Under the pieces are notes generated by a model. It saw nothing but the letters and a program-made list of their open reading frames with translations. It was not told the DNA's origin and did not search any database. A stretch of DNA of 64,000 nucleotides. Source: Streptococcus australis. GTDB lineage: Bacteria; Bacillota; Bacilli; Lactobacillales; Streptococcaceae. Position 1 is the first letter of the stretch; each line of letters opens with the position of its first letter. The stretch lies in contig NZ_LR594040.1 of the NCBI RefSeq assembly GCF_901543175.1, forward strand, positions 744,001 to 808,000, read 5' to 3'. The translations under genes and the position numbers were made by a program. Positions 27,491 to 36,850 of this stretch are shown piece after piece.

Positions 27491-28128
27491 TTTTTAGGAT
27501 TTTGATGTGTCAAGTTTAGTCCCCAAGGGACAAGATTTTCAGTTTTATTTTTGATACGTGTGATATTATCCTTGTGACGAATGATAATCAAGCTAGCAAG
27601 TGCTAGGATAATCAGAATGAAGAGAGGGTCATAGTTGTCTAGGATAAATCCAAATAGTGGAAATAGTAGAACTCCGATAACGGCTGCGATAGAAGCAGTA
27701 ACGCTAGACAGTGAAATCATACTACCTAGATAGAGGGTTCCAAAAAATACAATCGCTAGATAGAGACAGAAGACAGGCGCAAATCCAAAAACAACTCCTG
27801 CGCTAGTTGCGACAGCCTTGCCCCCTTTAAATCCTGCAAAGATAGGAAAGGTATGTCCAATTACAGCTAAAAGTCCAAAGACGAGAGGTGATAGACCTTG
27901 TTGGTGGAAAAGAATAGGAAGTAGAGTGGCCAAGGTCCCTTTAAAGAAGTCAATCACAAAGGTTGCCATACCCGCTTTCTTACCCAAAATACGGAAAGTA
28001 TTGGTTGTTCCAGTATTTCCAGAACCATGTTCACGCAGATTTGTTTGAAAGAAAACTTGTCCAATCCATAGACCAGACGGAATCGAACCTAGCAAATAAG
28101 CTAGTATTAATAATACAAATGTCATCAT
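27487..28128 (-). CDS. plsY: Acyl-phosphate:glycerol-3-phosphate acyltransferase PlsY
   Basis: 213 residues, polytopic. PlsY motifs are [10 protein letters not shown] near the N-terminus, [19 protein letters not shown], and [14 protein letters not shown]. It acylates glycerol-3-phosphate using acyl-phosphate, the first step of phospholipid synthesis, in partnership with PlsX. Two ATGs are in tandem and no SD is present. The -10 box ends 6 nt before the first ATG, so the mRNA is probably leaderless. Confidence 0.95.
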   Translation of the reverse strand: MMTFVLLILAYLLGSIPSGLWIGQVFFQTNLREHGSGNTGTTNTFRILGKKAGMATFVIDFFKGTLATLLPILFHQQGLSPLVFGLLAVIGHTFPIFAGFKGGKAVATSAGVVFGFAPVFCLYLAIVFFGTLYLGSMISLSSVTASIAAVIGVLLFPLFGFILDNYDPLFILIILALASLIIIRHKDNITRIKNKTENLVPWGLNLTHQNPKK

Positions 28129-28143
28129 GTGTCTATTATACCA
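28129..28143 (-). promoter_or_regulatory. Extended -10 of plsY, 6 nt from ATG (predicted leaderless mRNA)
   Basis: Minus strand TGG-TATAAT (28143-28135), then AGACAC, then ATG. No SD. Confidence 0.7.
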
Positions 28144-28263
28144 TGAAATGGTGTAGAAAGGCTGAGAATATCTTGTGAAATTGTGACAGCTGAATGGGAA
28201 AAATTTTGCAAAATCCCTAGAAAACCTGTAAAATAGAAAAGATGAACAAATAGGAGGTTCCTT

Positions 28264-30228
28264 GTGTCAAAAAAGGAAATCAATATTAACAACTACAATG
28301 ATGATGCCATTCAGGTGCTAGAAGGGTTGGATGCGGTCCGTAAACGTCCGGGGATGTATATCGGATCGACCGACGGTGCTGGTCTCCATCATCTGGTCTG
28401 GGAAATTGTGGACAATGCAGTCGATGAAGCCTTATCTGGATTTGGTGATCGCATTGATGTGACTATCAATAAAGACGGAAGTTTAACCGTTCAAGACCAT
28501 GGTCGAGGGATGCCGACTGGGATGCACGCCATGGGAATTCCAACCGTTGAGGTTATCTTTACCATTCTCCACGCCGGAGGGAAATTCGGTCAAGGGGGTT
28601 ATAAGACATCTGGTGGTCTCCACGGAGTGGGATCTTCAGTCGTTAATGCCCTATCAAGCTGGTTGGAAGTTGAAATCACCCGTGATGGTGCAGTCTACAA
28701 GCAACGTTTTGAAAATGGTGGGAAACCCGTCACAACCTTGAAGAAAATTGGTACAGCACCCAAGTCTAAGACAGGTACCAAGGTTACCTTTATGCCTGAT
28801 GCGACTATCTTTTCTACGACAGACTTCAAGTACAATACTATCTCAGAACGCCTCAATGAGTCAGCTTTTCTCTTAAAAAATGTGACCTTGTCTCTGACTG
28901 ACAAACGAACAGAAGAAGCAATCGAGTTTCACTATGAGAACGGAGTTCAGGACTTTGTTTCTTATCTCAACGAAGATAAGGAAACCTTGACGCCAGTTCT
29001 ATACTTTGAAGGCGAAGACAATGGTTTCCAAGTGGAAGTAGCTCTCCAGTACAATGATGGATTTTCAGATAACATCTTGTCCTTTGTTAATAATGTTCGT
29101 ACCAAAGATGGTGGAACGCACGAGACAGGGCTCAAGTCTGCTATTACCAAGGTTATGAATGACTACGCGCGTAAGACAGGTCTTCTCAAGGAAAAAGATA
29201 AAAACCTTGAAGGCTCAGACTATCGTGAAGGACTAGCGGCTGTTCTTTCTATTCTGGTTCCGGAAGAACACCTCCAGTTTGAAGGACAGACTAAGGACAA
29301 ACTAGGCAGTCCATTGGCTCGCCCGATTGTTGATAGCATTGTCGCAGAAAAATTAACTTTCTTCCTCATGGAAAATGGAGAACTAGCTTCCAATCTCATC
29401 CGCAAGGCTATCAAGGCTCGTGACGCTCGTGAAGCAGCACGTAAGGCGCGTGATGAGAGCAGAAATGGCAAAAAAAATAAAAAAGACAAGGGCTTGTTGT
29501 CGGGTAAATTAACGCCAGCCCAGTCTAAAAATCCTGCCAAGAATGAACTCTACCTGGTCGAGGGAGACTCTGCCGGTGGATCTGCCAAACAAGGTCGTGA
29601 CCGTAAATTCCAAGCTATTTTGCCTCTTCGTGGTAAGGTTATCAATACAGCCAAGGCTAAGATGGCGGATATCCTTAAAAATGAGGAAATCAACACCATG
29701 ATTTATACTATTGGTGCAGGTGTCGGAGCAGACTTTTCTATTGAGGATGCCAACTATGACAAGATCATTATTATGACCGATGCCGATACCGACGGCGCCC
29801 ATATCCAGACCTTGCTCCTGACATTTTTCTACCGTTATATGCGTCCGCTAGTTGAGGCAGGACATGTCTATATCGCCCTTCCGCCTCTTTACAAGATGTC
29901 CAAAGGGAAAGGCAAGAAAGAAGAAGTGGCCTATGCTTGGACTGACGGAGAGCTAGAAGAACTCCGCAAGCAGTTTGGTAAAGGCGCAACACTCCAACGA
30001 TATAAAGGTCTAGGTGAGATGAATGCGGACCAGCTCTGGGAGACCACCATGAATCCAGAAACTCGTACCCTCATCCGTGTCACGATCGAAGACTTAGCAC
30101 GCGCTGAACGTCGCGTCAATGTCCTCATGGGAGACAAGGTCGAACCACGCCGTAAGTGGATTGAAGATAATGTCAAGTTTACGCTGGAAGAGAGTGGGGA
30201 GATGGTGTTTTCAAATGTGGATTATTAA
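28264..30228 (+). CDS. parE: DNA topoisomerase IV subunit B
   Basis: 654 residues from a GTG at 28264 with SD AGGAGG. GHKL ATPase motifs are [18 protein letters not shown] and [13 protein letters not shown]. The TOPRIM motifs EGDSAGG and DADTDGAH are intact. With ParC it decatenates daughter chromosomes. The C-terminus reads ...[17 protein letters not shown] recall the pneumococcal protein as 647 residues ending ...FTLEEATVF, so the end appears altered exactly where a foreign-looking gene begins. The downstream ATG at 30215 lies inside the last 14 bases. Confidence 0.96.
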   Translation: MSKKEININNYNDDAIQVLEGLDAVRKRPGMYIGSTDGAGLHHLVWEIVDNAVDEALSGFGDRIDVTINKDGSLTVQDHGRGMPTGMHAMGIPTVEVIFTILHAGGKFGQGGYKTSGGLHGVGSSVVNALSSWLEVEITRDGAVYKQRFENGGKPVTTLKKIGTAPKSKTGTKVTFMPDATIFSTTDFKYNTISERLNESAFLLKNVTLSLTDKRTEEAIEFHYENGVQDFVSYLNEDKETLTPVLYFEGEDNGFQVEVALQYNDGFSDNILSFVNNVRTKDGGTHETGLKSAITKVMNDYARKTGLLKEKDKNLEGSDYREGLAAVLSILVPEEHLQFEGQTKDKLGSPLARPIVDSIVAEKLTFFLMENGELASNLIRKAIKARDAREAARKARDESRNGKKNKKDKGLLSGKLTPAQSKNPAKNELYLVEGDSAGGSAKQGRDRKFQAILPLRGKVINTAKAKMADILKNEEINTMIYTIGAGVGADFSIEDANYDKIIIMTDADTDGAHIQTLLLTFFYRYMRPLVEAGHVYIALPPLYKMSKGKGKKEEVAYAWTDGELEELRKQFGKGATLQRYKGLGEMNADQLWETTMNPETRTLIRVTIEDLARAERRVNVLMGDKVEPRRKWIEDNVKFTLEESGEMVFSNVDY

Positions 30229-31231
30229 AAAACTATTAGACCTACTAAACAGATTCACAAAAAAATGTAATACTTTATATTTAGACTATGATAAAAATCA
30301 AAAGAAGAAAGCTCAAGAAAGACTCGATGCTTTGAAAATTCTAGAGACCAAAGAATACATTTTTAAAAATGTTAGCTCTAAAACAAAACAGAATAATTAT
30401 CTTAAAAGAGCTTTTTTTGCGACAGTTATAATGGTGGTTTTATTTCCCATAATTTTATCTCTGAATGCACCTAATAATTTATTGATTGGAATTTGTTCCA
30501 TTTTTATATTATCGTTGTCACTGTCTTATACTTACAATTCATTTATAGTGAGTTTGTTGTCACTTAATAGATACTTACGAAAAATTTTATTTTCGATTTT
30601 AACGTTTATAAATATATTTATTTTGGGAGATATAATAATTGCAAGCATCTCAAATACAAATATTTCCAATAGAATATTAAACTTTTTCGAAAATTTATTT
30701 ACGGAATACAAGTTGCAAATAGCTTTTGGTAATGACATATGGTTATTTTGGCTAATTTTTACTTTAATGACAGCTAGTTCCTACATATCTCTTTATCTTG
30801 TATTAAAGACTCAAGATGTTTTTGAACTAGAATTTATGGGGAAAGAAAATCGTTTACTTCTTAGTAGTCTTGCGATAGTAACATTTATAATCGGTATTGA
30901 TATAGATAAAGTTAAGCTAATTGGTATTCTTTGCTTAATATTAGTTATTCAGACAGCTTTTTTTGAAGTTTTTTATTCGTATCTACTTTCAAAAATGTAT
31001 GAAAAAGCACAAAATATTATTCAAGAGCAGTTTCTTAAAAATGAAGATGGTATTGATTACAATAGGCTAGTAGAATGTTATTATTATGGTGGTGAGAAAT
31101 ATAAAGAGAAGTTGTTGAGTATGGAGAAATTTTTGGTTATTATTGTTGAAAATGAACTAAAGTCATTAAAAGATTTAAAAAATTATGATGACTATAAACT
31201 TTATAAAGCGATTAGAGCAAGAAATATATAA
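30215..31231 (+). CDS. Unrecognised polytopic membrane protein inserted after parE
   Basis: 338 residues from the ATG at 30215, which overlaps the parE end by 14 bp and has a purine-rich GGGGAGATGG about 10 nt upstream. It is A+T-rich compared with parE and parC. A charged helical N-terminus (residues 1-60) is followed by about six predicted TMs (65-84, 87-107, 122-145, 175-197, 213-229, 233-257) and a cytoplasmic-looking charged tail of ~80 residues. I recognise no family. Overlap with parE suggests translational coupling. The A+T richness and position suggest recent acquisition. Confidence 0.7.
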   Translation: MWIIKKLLDLLNRFTKKCNTLYLDYDKNQKKKAQERLDALKILETKEYIFKNVSSKTKQNNYLKRAFFATVIMVVLFPIILSLNAPNNLLIGICSIFILSLSLSYTYNSFIVSLLSLNRYLRKILFSILTFINIFILGDIIIASISNTNISNRILNFFENLFTEYKLQIAFGNDIWLFWLIFTLMTASSYISLYLVLKTQDVFELEFMGKENRLLLSSLAIVTFIIGIDIDKVKLIGILCLILVIQTAFFEVFYSYLLSKMYEKAQNIIQEQFLKNEDGIDYNRLVECYYYGGEKYKEKLLSMEKFLVIIVENELKSLKDLKNYDDYKLYKAIRARNI

Positions 31232-31312
31232 AGTCAATTTCTATAATTAAACAACTCGGTTATCGATGAACCATATTTTAAATTTAATCATAGTATTCAC
31301 AAGGATTATAAT

Positions 31313-31996
31313 ATGAATGTTGAAATGTTTGAGGAATTGATTAAAGCCATTGATTCAACTGATTGGATTTCCAATTGGATTCAAATAGGTATAGGTGGTT
31401 TTTCAATTCTAATACCAATAATTTACGCAACTTGGATTTCAAAAAAAGATACTAAAGAAATTGATGAACGACAACGAAAGCTAGAAATTATTCAATCTTC
31501 AATCGCGAAAAATATAGTAGAACTGACAACTCAACAAAATCAACTATCTGAAACTCAAAAAAAGGTTGAAGAGAGTTTAAGAGAACTTAAAGAAATGGCT
31601 CGACAATCAAGGAAGTCAAATCTATTAAAATTACAAAGTGATTTTCCAATATTCTATAGAGCACTAGATGATTTTGAATGGGAATATAACAAACTTTTGA
31701 ATTCTATTAATGCTTTTAATTCTAAAAAGAATTTATCTTCTAATATTGAAGATGAAATAGGTGAAATATTCGCAGCAATTGAGGATTTAATTGAATCAGA
31801 AATTAATCATCTGAATACTGAAGAAGTTCCGCCGTAGGCTCTAGCTTATTTTAACAAACTATTAAGAGCAGTAAACTCTTTATCAAAATATTTTTCGACA
31901 AACTTTGATGATGTTCAATGTACTAATTTTATAATTGATGATTTTTTAAGAATAAAGATAGCTAGAGAAGAATTACTTGTTTTTGTATATAATTGA
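31313..31996 (+). pseudogene. TM/coiled-coil protein gene interrupted by in-frame TAG
   Basis: The ATG at 31313 opens a frame with one TM (about residues 22-43), a long heptad-like coiled coil (about 46-100, rich in Glu/Lys/Gln) and an acidic helical region. TAG at 31835-31837 stops it after 174 residues. The same frame continues without interruption for 52 more codons (ALAYFNKLLRAV...) to TGA at 31994. The continuation has the same composition, so the full product was probably about 227 residues. It is A+T-rich like its upstream neighbour. No family was recognised; either the 174-residue form works or the gene is decaying. Confidence 0.65.
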
Positions 31997-32112
31997 AAAT
32001 ATTTAGATAATTTAGTTTTATAGAGCTTGTATAGTTTTTCTAACTTTTTAAATCTTAAGAAACTGTTCGATATAATAAATCTGTTACCTTGTAGAAAAAG
32101 AGGGGGAAACAA

Positions 32113-32949
32113 ATGAGAACAGAAACAGAAATACTCGATGTGATTTTACAGACTGCCAAAACTTTACAAGTCGAGGCTGTTGCTATGTCTGGTTCACGGA
32201 CTGATACAAAAGCGCCAAAAGATGAGTTTCAGGATTACGACGTGGTCTATGTCGTGGACGATTTAGATAATCTGACGAGTGACCTTTCTTGGTTGGATCC
32301 CTTTGGCAAGCGCATCATTGAGCAGCATAACGTACTTGACCATCGCCATCTGTATCTTATGCTCTTTGAAGATGGCAATCGAGTCGATTTGACCCTTTGC
32401 CCCAAAGATCATACTCAAGAGTGGGTAGATAGTGAAGCAGGATTCGCTGTTTTGGAAGATCCTAAGGGTTTGTTTGAGCCTTATTCACAGAGTCCTCAAC
32501 GTTTTTGGACAAGCCCAGCTAGCGCGATAGATTTTGAAAATGCCTGCAATGAATTTTGGTGGGTGTCTGCCTACGTGGTCAAAGGAATTTGTCGCAAGCA
32601 AATCATCTATGCGACTGACCATCTCTACGGTATTTGTCAGCAAGAATTGTTAAAAGTATTGGCTTGGCAGGTCGCAAGAGATAGAGGAGTAGTCGACATC
32701 GGTAAGAACTACAAGTACCTCTTTAACTACTTGCCTTCTGAGAAGGAGAAGGAATTCTCAAATCTGCTTGCTTTATCAAGTTTAGACAAAATCACTCAGT
32801 CTTTATTTGCTACCATGCAACTTTTCCATCAAGAAGCTCAATATCTTGCTCAAAAGATGGGCTTTAAGTATGAAAAAGAAGTGGCTGAGAAGATGATGAT
32901 ATATGCTAAGGAAAAACTTCTAAATAAAGAACACAATTCAAAACTTTAA
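32113..32949 (+). CDS. ANT(6)/AadE-like aminoglycoside 6-adenylyltransferase family protein
   Basis: 278 residues. The nucleotidyltransferase motif is MSGSRTDTKAPKDEFQDYD (residues ~24-42), giving the G-S...D-x-D arrangement, with VDLTLCP later supplying the third acid. These are landmarks of ANT(6), which adenylylates streptomycin. Acquired ANT(6)-Ia is longer (about 302 residues), so this may be an intrinsic chromosomal relative whose resistance activity is uncertain. SD GAGGGGG and a TATAAT at 32071-32076 give it its own promoter. It sits in the parE-parC interval. Confidence 0.82.
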   Translation: MRTETEILDVILQTAKTLQVEAVAMSGSRTDTKAPKDEFQDYDVVYVVDDLDNLTSDLSWLDPFGKRIIEQHNVLDHRHLYLMLFEDGNRVDLTLCPKDHTQEWVDSEAGFAVLEDPKGLFEPYSQSPQRFWTSPASAIDFENACNEFWWVSAYVVKGICRKQIIYATDHLYGICQQELLKVLAWQVARDRGVVDIGKNYKYLFNYLPSEKEKEFSNLLALSSLDKITQSLFATMQLFHQEAQYLAQKMGFKYEKEVAEKMMIYAKEKLLNKEHNSKL

Positions 32950-32989
32950 ACTACAGAAAGGATAGTTTGGTTACTAGAGGTAACTGAAC

Positions 32990-33109
32990 ATGGGACTAAG
33001 ACTTAGGAAAAAAGATAAATCGCTTTGGGGTCATCGAACCCTGCATCGATTTCCTATTTTTCTACAGAAATTTTCGGCACGCCGAATCGTCCCTTTGTAT
33101 CTTATATGA
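32990..33109 (+). CDS. 39-codon ORF overlapping the parC start (possible leader peptide)
   Basis: ATG at 32990 with SD AGAGG 8-9 nt upstream opens a 39-codon frame ending TGA at 33107-33109. It encodes a basic peptide (MGLRLRKKDKSLWGHR...). Its stop overlaps the parC ATG as ATGA. The parC ATG itself has no recognisable SD, so ribosomes ending here could reinitiate on parC. No family is recognised, and coding status is inferred only from SD placement and the overlap. Confidence 0.45.
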   Translation: MGLRLRKKDKSLWGHRTLHRFPIFLQKFSARRIVPLYLI

Positions 33110-35586
33110 GTAATATCCAAAACATGTCCCTGGAGGACATCATGGGAGAGCGCTTTGGTCGCTACTCCAAGTACATCATTCAAGATCGGGCTTTGCCAGA
33201 TATTCGTGATGGATTGAAGCCGGTTCAGCGTCGCATTCTTTATTCGATGAATAAGGATGGCAATACTTTTGACAAGAGTTACCGTAAGTCTGCCAAGTCT
33301 GTCGGGAACATCATGGGGAATTTCCACCCACACGGTGATAGTTCTATCTATGATGCCATGGTTCGTATGTCACAGGACTGGAAGAACCGTGAGATTCTAG
33401 TTGAAATGCACGGTAATAACGGTTCTATGGATGGAGATCCGCCTGCGGCAATGCGTTATACCGAGGCGCGTTTGTCTGAGATTGCTGGTTACCTTCTTCA
33501 AGATATCGAGAAAAAGACAGTTCCCTTTGCTTGGAACTTTGACGATACCGAGAAAGAGCCAACTGTCTTACCAGCAGCATTTCCAAACCTTCTGGTCAAT
33601 GGTTCAACTGGGATTTCGGCTGGATATGCCACAGATATTCCACCCCATAATTTGGCTGAGGTTATTGATGCCACAGTCTATATGATTGACCATCCGACTG
33701 CCAAGGTTGATAAACTCATGGAATTCTTGCCTGGACCAGACTTCCCAACGGGAGGAATCATCCAAGGGCGAGACGAAATCAAGAAGGCCTATGAAACTGG
33801 GAAAGGGCGCGTGGTCGTTCGTTCTAAGACGGAGATTGAAAAGTTAAAAGGTGGTAAGGAGCAAATCGTTATCACTGAGATTCCTTATGAAATCAATAAG
33901 GCCAATCTGGTCAAGAAAATTGATGATGTTCGTGTCAATAACAAGGTTGCTGGGATTGCCGAAGTTCGTGATGAATCTGACCGTGACGGTCTTCGCATTG
34001 CTATCGAACTCAAGAAAGACGCTAATACCGAGCTGGTTCTTAACTATCTCTTCAAATACACTGACCTGCAAATCAACTACAACTTTAACATGGTGGCGAT
34101 TGACAATTTCACACCTCGTCAGGTCGGGATTGTTCCAATCTTGTCTAGCTACATTGCCCACCGCCGTGAAGTGATTTTGGCGCGTTCCCGCTTTGACAAG
34201 GAAAAGGCTGAAAAACGTCTCCATATCGTGGAAGGTTTGATTCGTGTCATCTCTATTTTAGATGAAGTCATTGCCCTTATCCGAGCTTCTGAGAATAAGG
34301 CTGACGCTAAGGAAAACCTCAAGGTTAGCTATGATTTTACAGAAGAGCAGGCTGAGGCCATCGTTACCTTGCAACTGTACCGTTTGACCAATACAGACGT
34401 GGTTGTCTTGCAGGAAGAAGAAGCAGAACTTCGTGAAAAAATTGCCATGCTTGCGGCCATTATCGGTGATGAACGGACTATGTACAATCTCATGAAGAAA
34501 GAACTCCGTGAGGTCAAGAAGAAATTTGCGACTCCACGTTTGAGTGCTTTAGAAGATACAGCAAATGTAATTGAGATTGATACAGCTAGTTTGATTGCTG
34601 AGGAAGATACCTACGTTAGTGTGACCAAGGCTGGCTATATCAAACGTACCAGCCCACGTTCCTTCGCAGCTTCAACGCTGGAAGAAATTGGCAAACGTGA
34701 TGATGATCGTTTAATTTTTGTACAATCTGCCAAGACAACCCAGCACCTCTTGATGTTTACAACTCTTGGGAATGTCATCTATCGACCAATCCACGAATTG
34801 GCAGATATTCGCTGGAAGGATATCGGAGAGCATCTGAGCCAGTCTATTACCAACGTTGAAACTAACGAAGAAATCCTTTATGCAGAAGTGGTAGATCAGT
34901 TTGAAGATGCGACCACCTACTTTGCTGCAACTCGTCTTGGTCAAATCAAGAGAGTAGAACGCAAAGAATTCTCTCCATGGAGAACCTATAAGTCTAAGTC
35001 TGTCAAGTATGCTAAGCTCAAAGACGAGACAGACCAGATTGTAGCAGTAGCTCCGATTAAACTAGATGATGTTCTCTTGATTAGTCAAAACGGTTATGCC
35101 CTTCGTTTCAATATCGAAGAGGTTCCGGTTGTCGGTGCCAAGGCTGCGGGTGTCAAGGCCATGAACCTGAAAGCAGATGATGTGCTTCAGGCTGCCTTTA
35201 TCTGTAACACCTCATCCTTCTACCTCTTGACCCAACGTGGTAGTTTAAAACGTGTTTCTATTGACGAAATTCCAGCAACCAGCCGTGCCAAACGAGGACT
35301 ACAAGTCTTGCGTGAGTTAAAAAACAAACCACATCGTGTCTTCTTGGCAGGAGCAGTTGCAGAACAAGGCTTCATTGGTGATCTCTTTAGTACAGAAGTA
35401 GAAGAAAACGACCAAACTCTGCTTGTCCAATCTAACAAGGGGACAATCTATGAAAGCCGATTGCAAGATTTGAACTTGTCAGAACGCACTAGCAATGGAA
35501 GCTTTATATCAGACACCATTTCAGATGAAGAAGTTTTCGATGCTTACCTCAAAGAAGTCTATAAAGAAGGTAAAGACAATCCATAA
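33106..35586 (+). CDS. parC: DNA topoisomerase IV subunit A
   Basis: 826 residues from MSNIQNMSLEDIMGERFG at 33106; an upstream in-frame start (33025) gives a non-conserved extension. The catalytic Tyr lies in AAMRYTEARLS. The C-terminal beta-pinwheel is present. Resistance positions are wild type (Ser79, Asp83). Gly52 and Asp91 are present, versus Ser52 and Asn91 as I recall for pneumococcus. It decatenates chromosomes with ParE. No SD is visible before the ATG, but a short upstream ORF overlaps it (ATGA), suggesting coupling. Confidence 0.97.
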   Translation: MSNIQNMSLEDIMGERFGRYSKYIIQDRALPDIRDGLKPVQRRILYSMNKDGNTFDKSYRKSAKSVGNIMGNFHPHGDSSIYDAMVRMSQDWKNREILVEMHGNNGSMDGDPPAAMRYTEARLSEIAGYLLQDIEKKTVPFAWNFDDTEKEPTVLPAAFPNLLVNGSTGISAGYATDIPPHNLAEVIDATVYMIDHPTAKVDKLMEFLPGPDFPTGGIIQGRDEIKKAYETGKGRVVVRSKTEIEKLKGGKEQIVITEIPYEINKANLVKKIDDVRVNNKVAGIAEVRDESDRDGLRIAIELKKDANTELVLNYLFKYTDLQINYNFNMVAIDNFTPRQVGIVPILSSYIAHRREVILARSRFDKEKAEKRLHIVEGLIRVISILDEVIALIRASENKADAKENLKVSYDFTEEQAEAIVTLQLYRLTNTDVVVLQEEEAELREKIAMLAAIIGDERTMYNLMKKELREVKKKFATPRLSALEDTANVIEIDTASLIAEEDTYVSVTKAGYIKRTSPRSFAASTLEEIGKRDDDRLIFVQSAKTTQHLLMFTTLGNVIYRPIHELADIRWKDIGEHLSQSITNVETNEEILYAEVVDQFEDATTYFAATRLGQIKRVERKEFSPWRTYKSKSVKYAKLKDETDQIVAVAPIKLDDVLLISQNGYALRFNIEEVPVVGAKAAGVKAMNLKADDVLQAAFICNTSSFYLLTQRGSLKRVSIDEIPATSRAKRGLQVLRELKNKPHRVFLAGAVAEQGFIGDLFSTEVEENDQTLLVQSNKGTIYESRLQDLNLSERTSNGSFISDTISDEEVFDAYLKEVYKEGKDNP

Positions 35587-35588
35587 AA

Positions 35589-35615
35589 AGAATCAGTCCA
35601 GAGGGCTGATTTCTT
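35589..35615 (+). terminator. Intrinsic terminator after parC
   Basis: Stem GAATCAGTCC / GGGCTGATTTC around loop AGA, followed by T-rich sequence. Confidence 0.7.
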
Positions 35616-35626
35616 TGTGTTGAAAA

Positions 35627-35641
35627 AATTTTCAGAAAATT
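35627..35641 (+). promoter_or_regulatory. CodY box upstream of ilvE
   Basis: AATTTTCAGAAAATT, a perfect 15/15 match to the CodY consensus AATTTTCWGAAAATT, ending 11 nt before the ilvE -35. CodY bound with branched-chain amino acids represses such genes; regulation of ilvE by CodY is known in pneumococcus. Confidence 0.9.
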
Positions 35642-35652
35642 ACAAATAATAC

Positions 35653-35680
35653 TTGAAATTTTACTAGAAAAGTGTAGAAT
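35653..35680 (+). promoter_or_regulatory. ilvE promoter
   Basis: -35 TTGAAA (35653-35658), 16 nt, -10 TAGAAT (35675-35680). Confidence 0.75.
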
Positions 35681-35716
35681 AGAACACATAGTTTGAATAG
35701 TATAAAGGAGAAACAC

Positions 35717-36739
35717 ATGACAGTTGCAATTGATTGGGAAAACCTTGGATTTGCTTATATGAAATTACCTTACCGTTATATCGCTCACTACAAAAATGGT
35801 CAATGGGATCAAGGAGAATTGACAGAGGATGCAACCTTGCATATTTCAGAGTCGTCTCCAAGTCTCCACTATGGACAACAAGCGTTTGAAGGTTTGAAAG
35901 CCTATCGTACCAAGGATGGCAGTGTTCAACTGTTCCGTCCTGACGAAAATGCCAAGCGTTTGCAACGTACTTGCGACCGTCTTTTGATGCCTCAAGTCCC
36001 AACTGAGATGTTTGTGGAAGCTTGTAAGGCAGTTGTTCGTGCGAATGAAGAATACGTACCACCATACGGAACGGGTGGAACCCTCTATCTCCGTCCGCTT
36101 TTGATTGGTGTTGGAGACATCATCGGGGTAAAACCTGCAGAGGAGTATATTTTCACGATCTTTGCCATGCCAGTCGGAAATTACTTTAAAGGTGGCTTGG
36201 TTCCAACTAATTTCTTGATTCAAGATGAATACGACCGTGCAGCGCCAAATGGTACAGGTGCGGCTAAGGTTGGAGGAAACTATGCTGCCAGTCTTCTACC
36301 AGGTAAAATGGCAAAATCACGTAATTTTTCAGATGTTATCTACCTAGATCCAGCTACCCACACCAAGATTGAGGAAGTCGGATCAGCCAATTTCTTTGGA
36401 ATTACAGCCGACAACGAATTTGTAACGCCATTAAGCCCTTCTATCTTGCCATCTATTACCAAGTACTCATTGCTTTACTTGGCAGAACACCGCTTGGGCT
36501 TGACACCAATTGAAGGTGATGTTCCGATTGACAATTTGGATCGGTTTGTAGAGGCAGGTGCTTGTGGAACAGCAGCAGTTATCTCTCCAATTGGGGGCAT
36601 CCAACATGATGATGAATTCCATGTTTTCTATAGTGAAACAGAAGTAGGTCCTGTTACACGTAAACTCTATGACGAATTGACTGGTATCCAATTCGGTGAT
36701 GTTGAAGCACCAGAGGGATGGATTGTCAAAGTAGACTAA
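35717..36739 (+). CDS. ilvE: Branched-chain amino acid aminotransferase
   Basis: 340 residues from the ATG at 35717 (SD AAAGGAG); the upstream in-frame ATG at 35693 has no SD. It is a class IV PLP fold, with FEGLKAYRTKDG near residue 60. The PLP-Lys region is GTGAAKVGGNYAASLLPG, and EVGSANFFGI and GTAAVISPIG follow. It interconverts Leu/Ile/Val with their keto acids using glutamate. A perfect CodY box sits upstream. It is monocistronic. Confidence 0.96.
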   Translation: MTVAIDWENLGFAYMKLPYRYIAHYKNGQWDQGELTEDATLHISESSPSLHYGQQAFEGLKAYRTKDGSVQLFRPDENAKRLQRTCDRLLMPQVPTEMFVEACKAVVRANEEYVPPYGTGGTLYLRPLLIGVGDIIGVKPAEEYIFTIFAMPVGNYFKGGLVPTNFLIQDEYDRAAPNGTGAAKVGGNYAASLLPGKMAKSRNFSDVIYLDPATHTKIEEVGSANFFGITADNEFVTPLSPSILPSITKYSLLYLAEHRLGLTPIEGDVPIDNLDRFVEAGACGTAAVISPIGGIQHDDEFHVFYSETEVGPVTRKLYDELTGIQFGDVEAPEGWIVKVD

Positions 36740-36757
36740 ACGACACAAAGTAAAGAG

Positions 36758-36796
36758 AAACTCCATACAGTTGTAAGGGCTGAAATGGAGTTTTTT
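36758..36796 (+). terminator. Intrinsic terminator after ilvE
   Basis: Stem AAACTCCAT / ATGGAGTTT with an 18-nt loop, then T-run. Confidence 0.75.
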
Positions 36797-36850
36797 CTTG
36801 CTAGTTTGAGCATTTTCCTGTACAATAGAAAAAGTGAAAAGAGGTAAAGT

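Noticed and set aside
28499..30176. Several 60-100-codon frames overlapping parE
   Set aside because: Shadows of the parE frame with no initiation signals.
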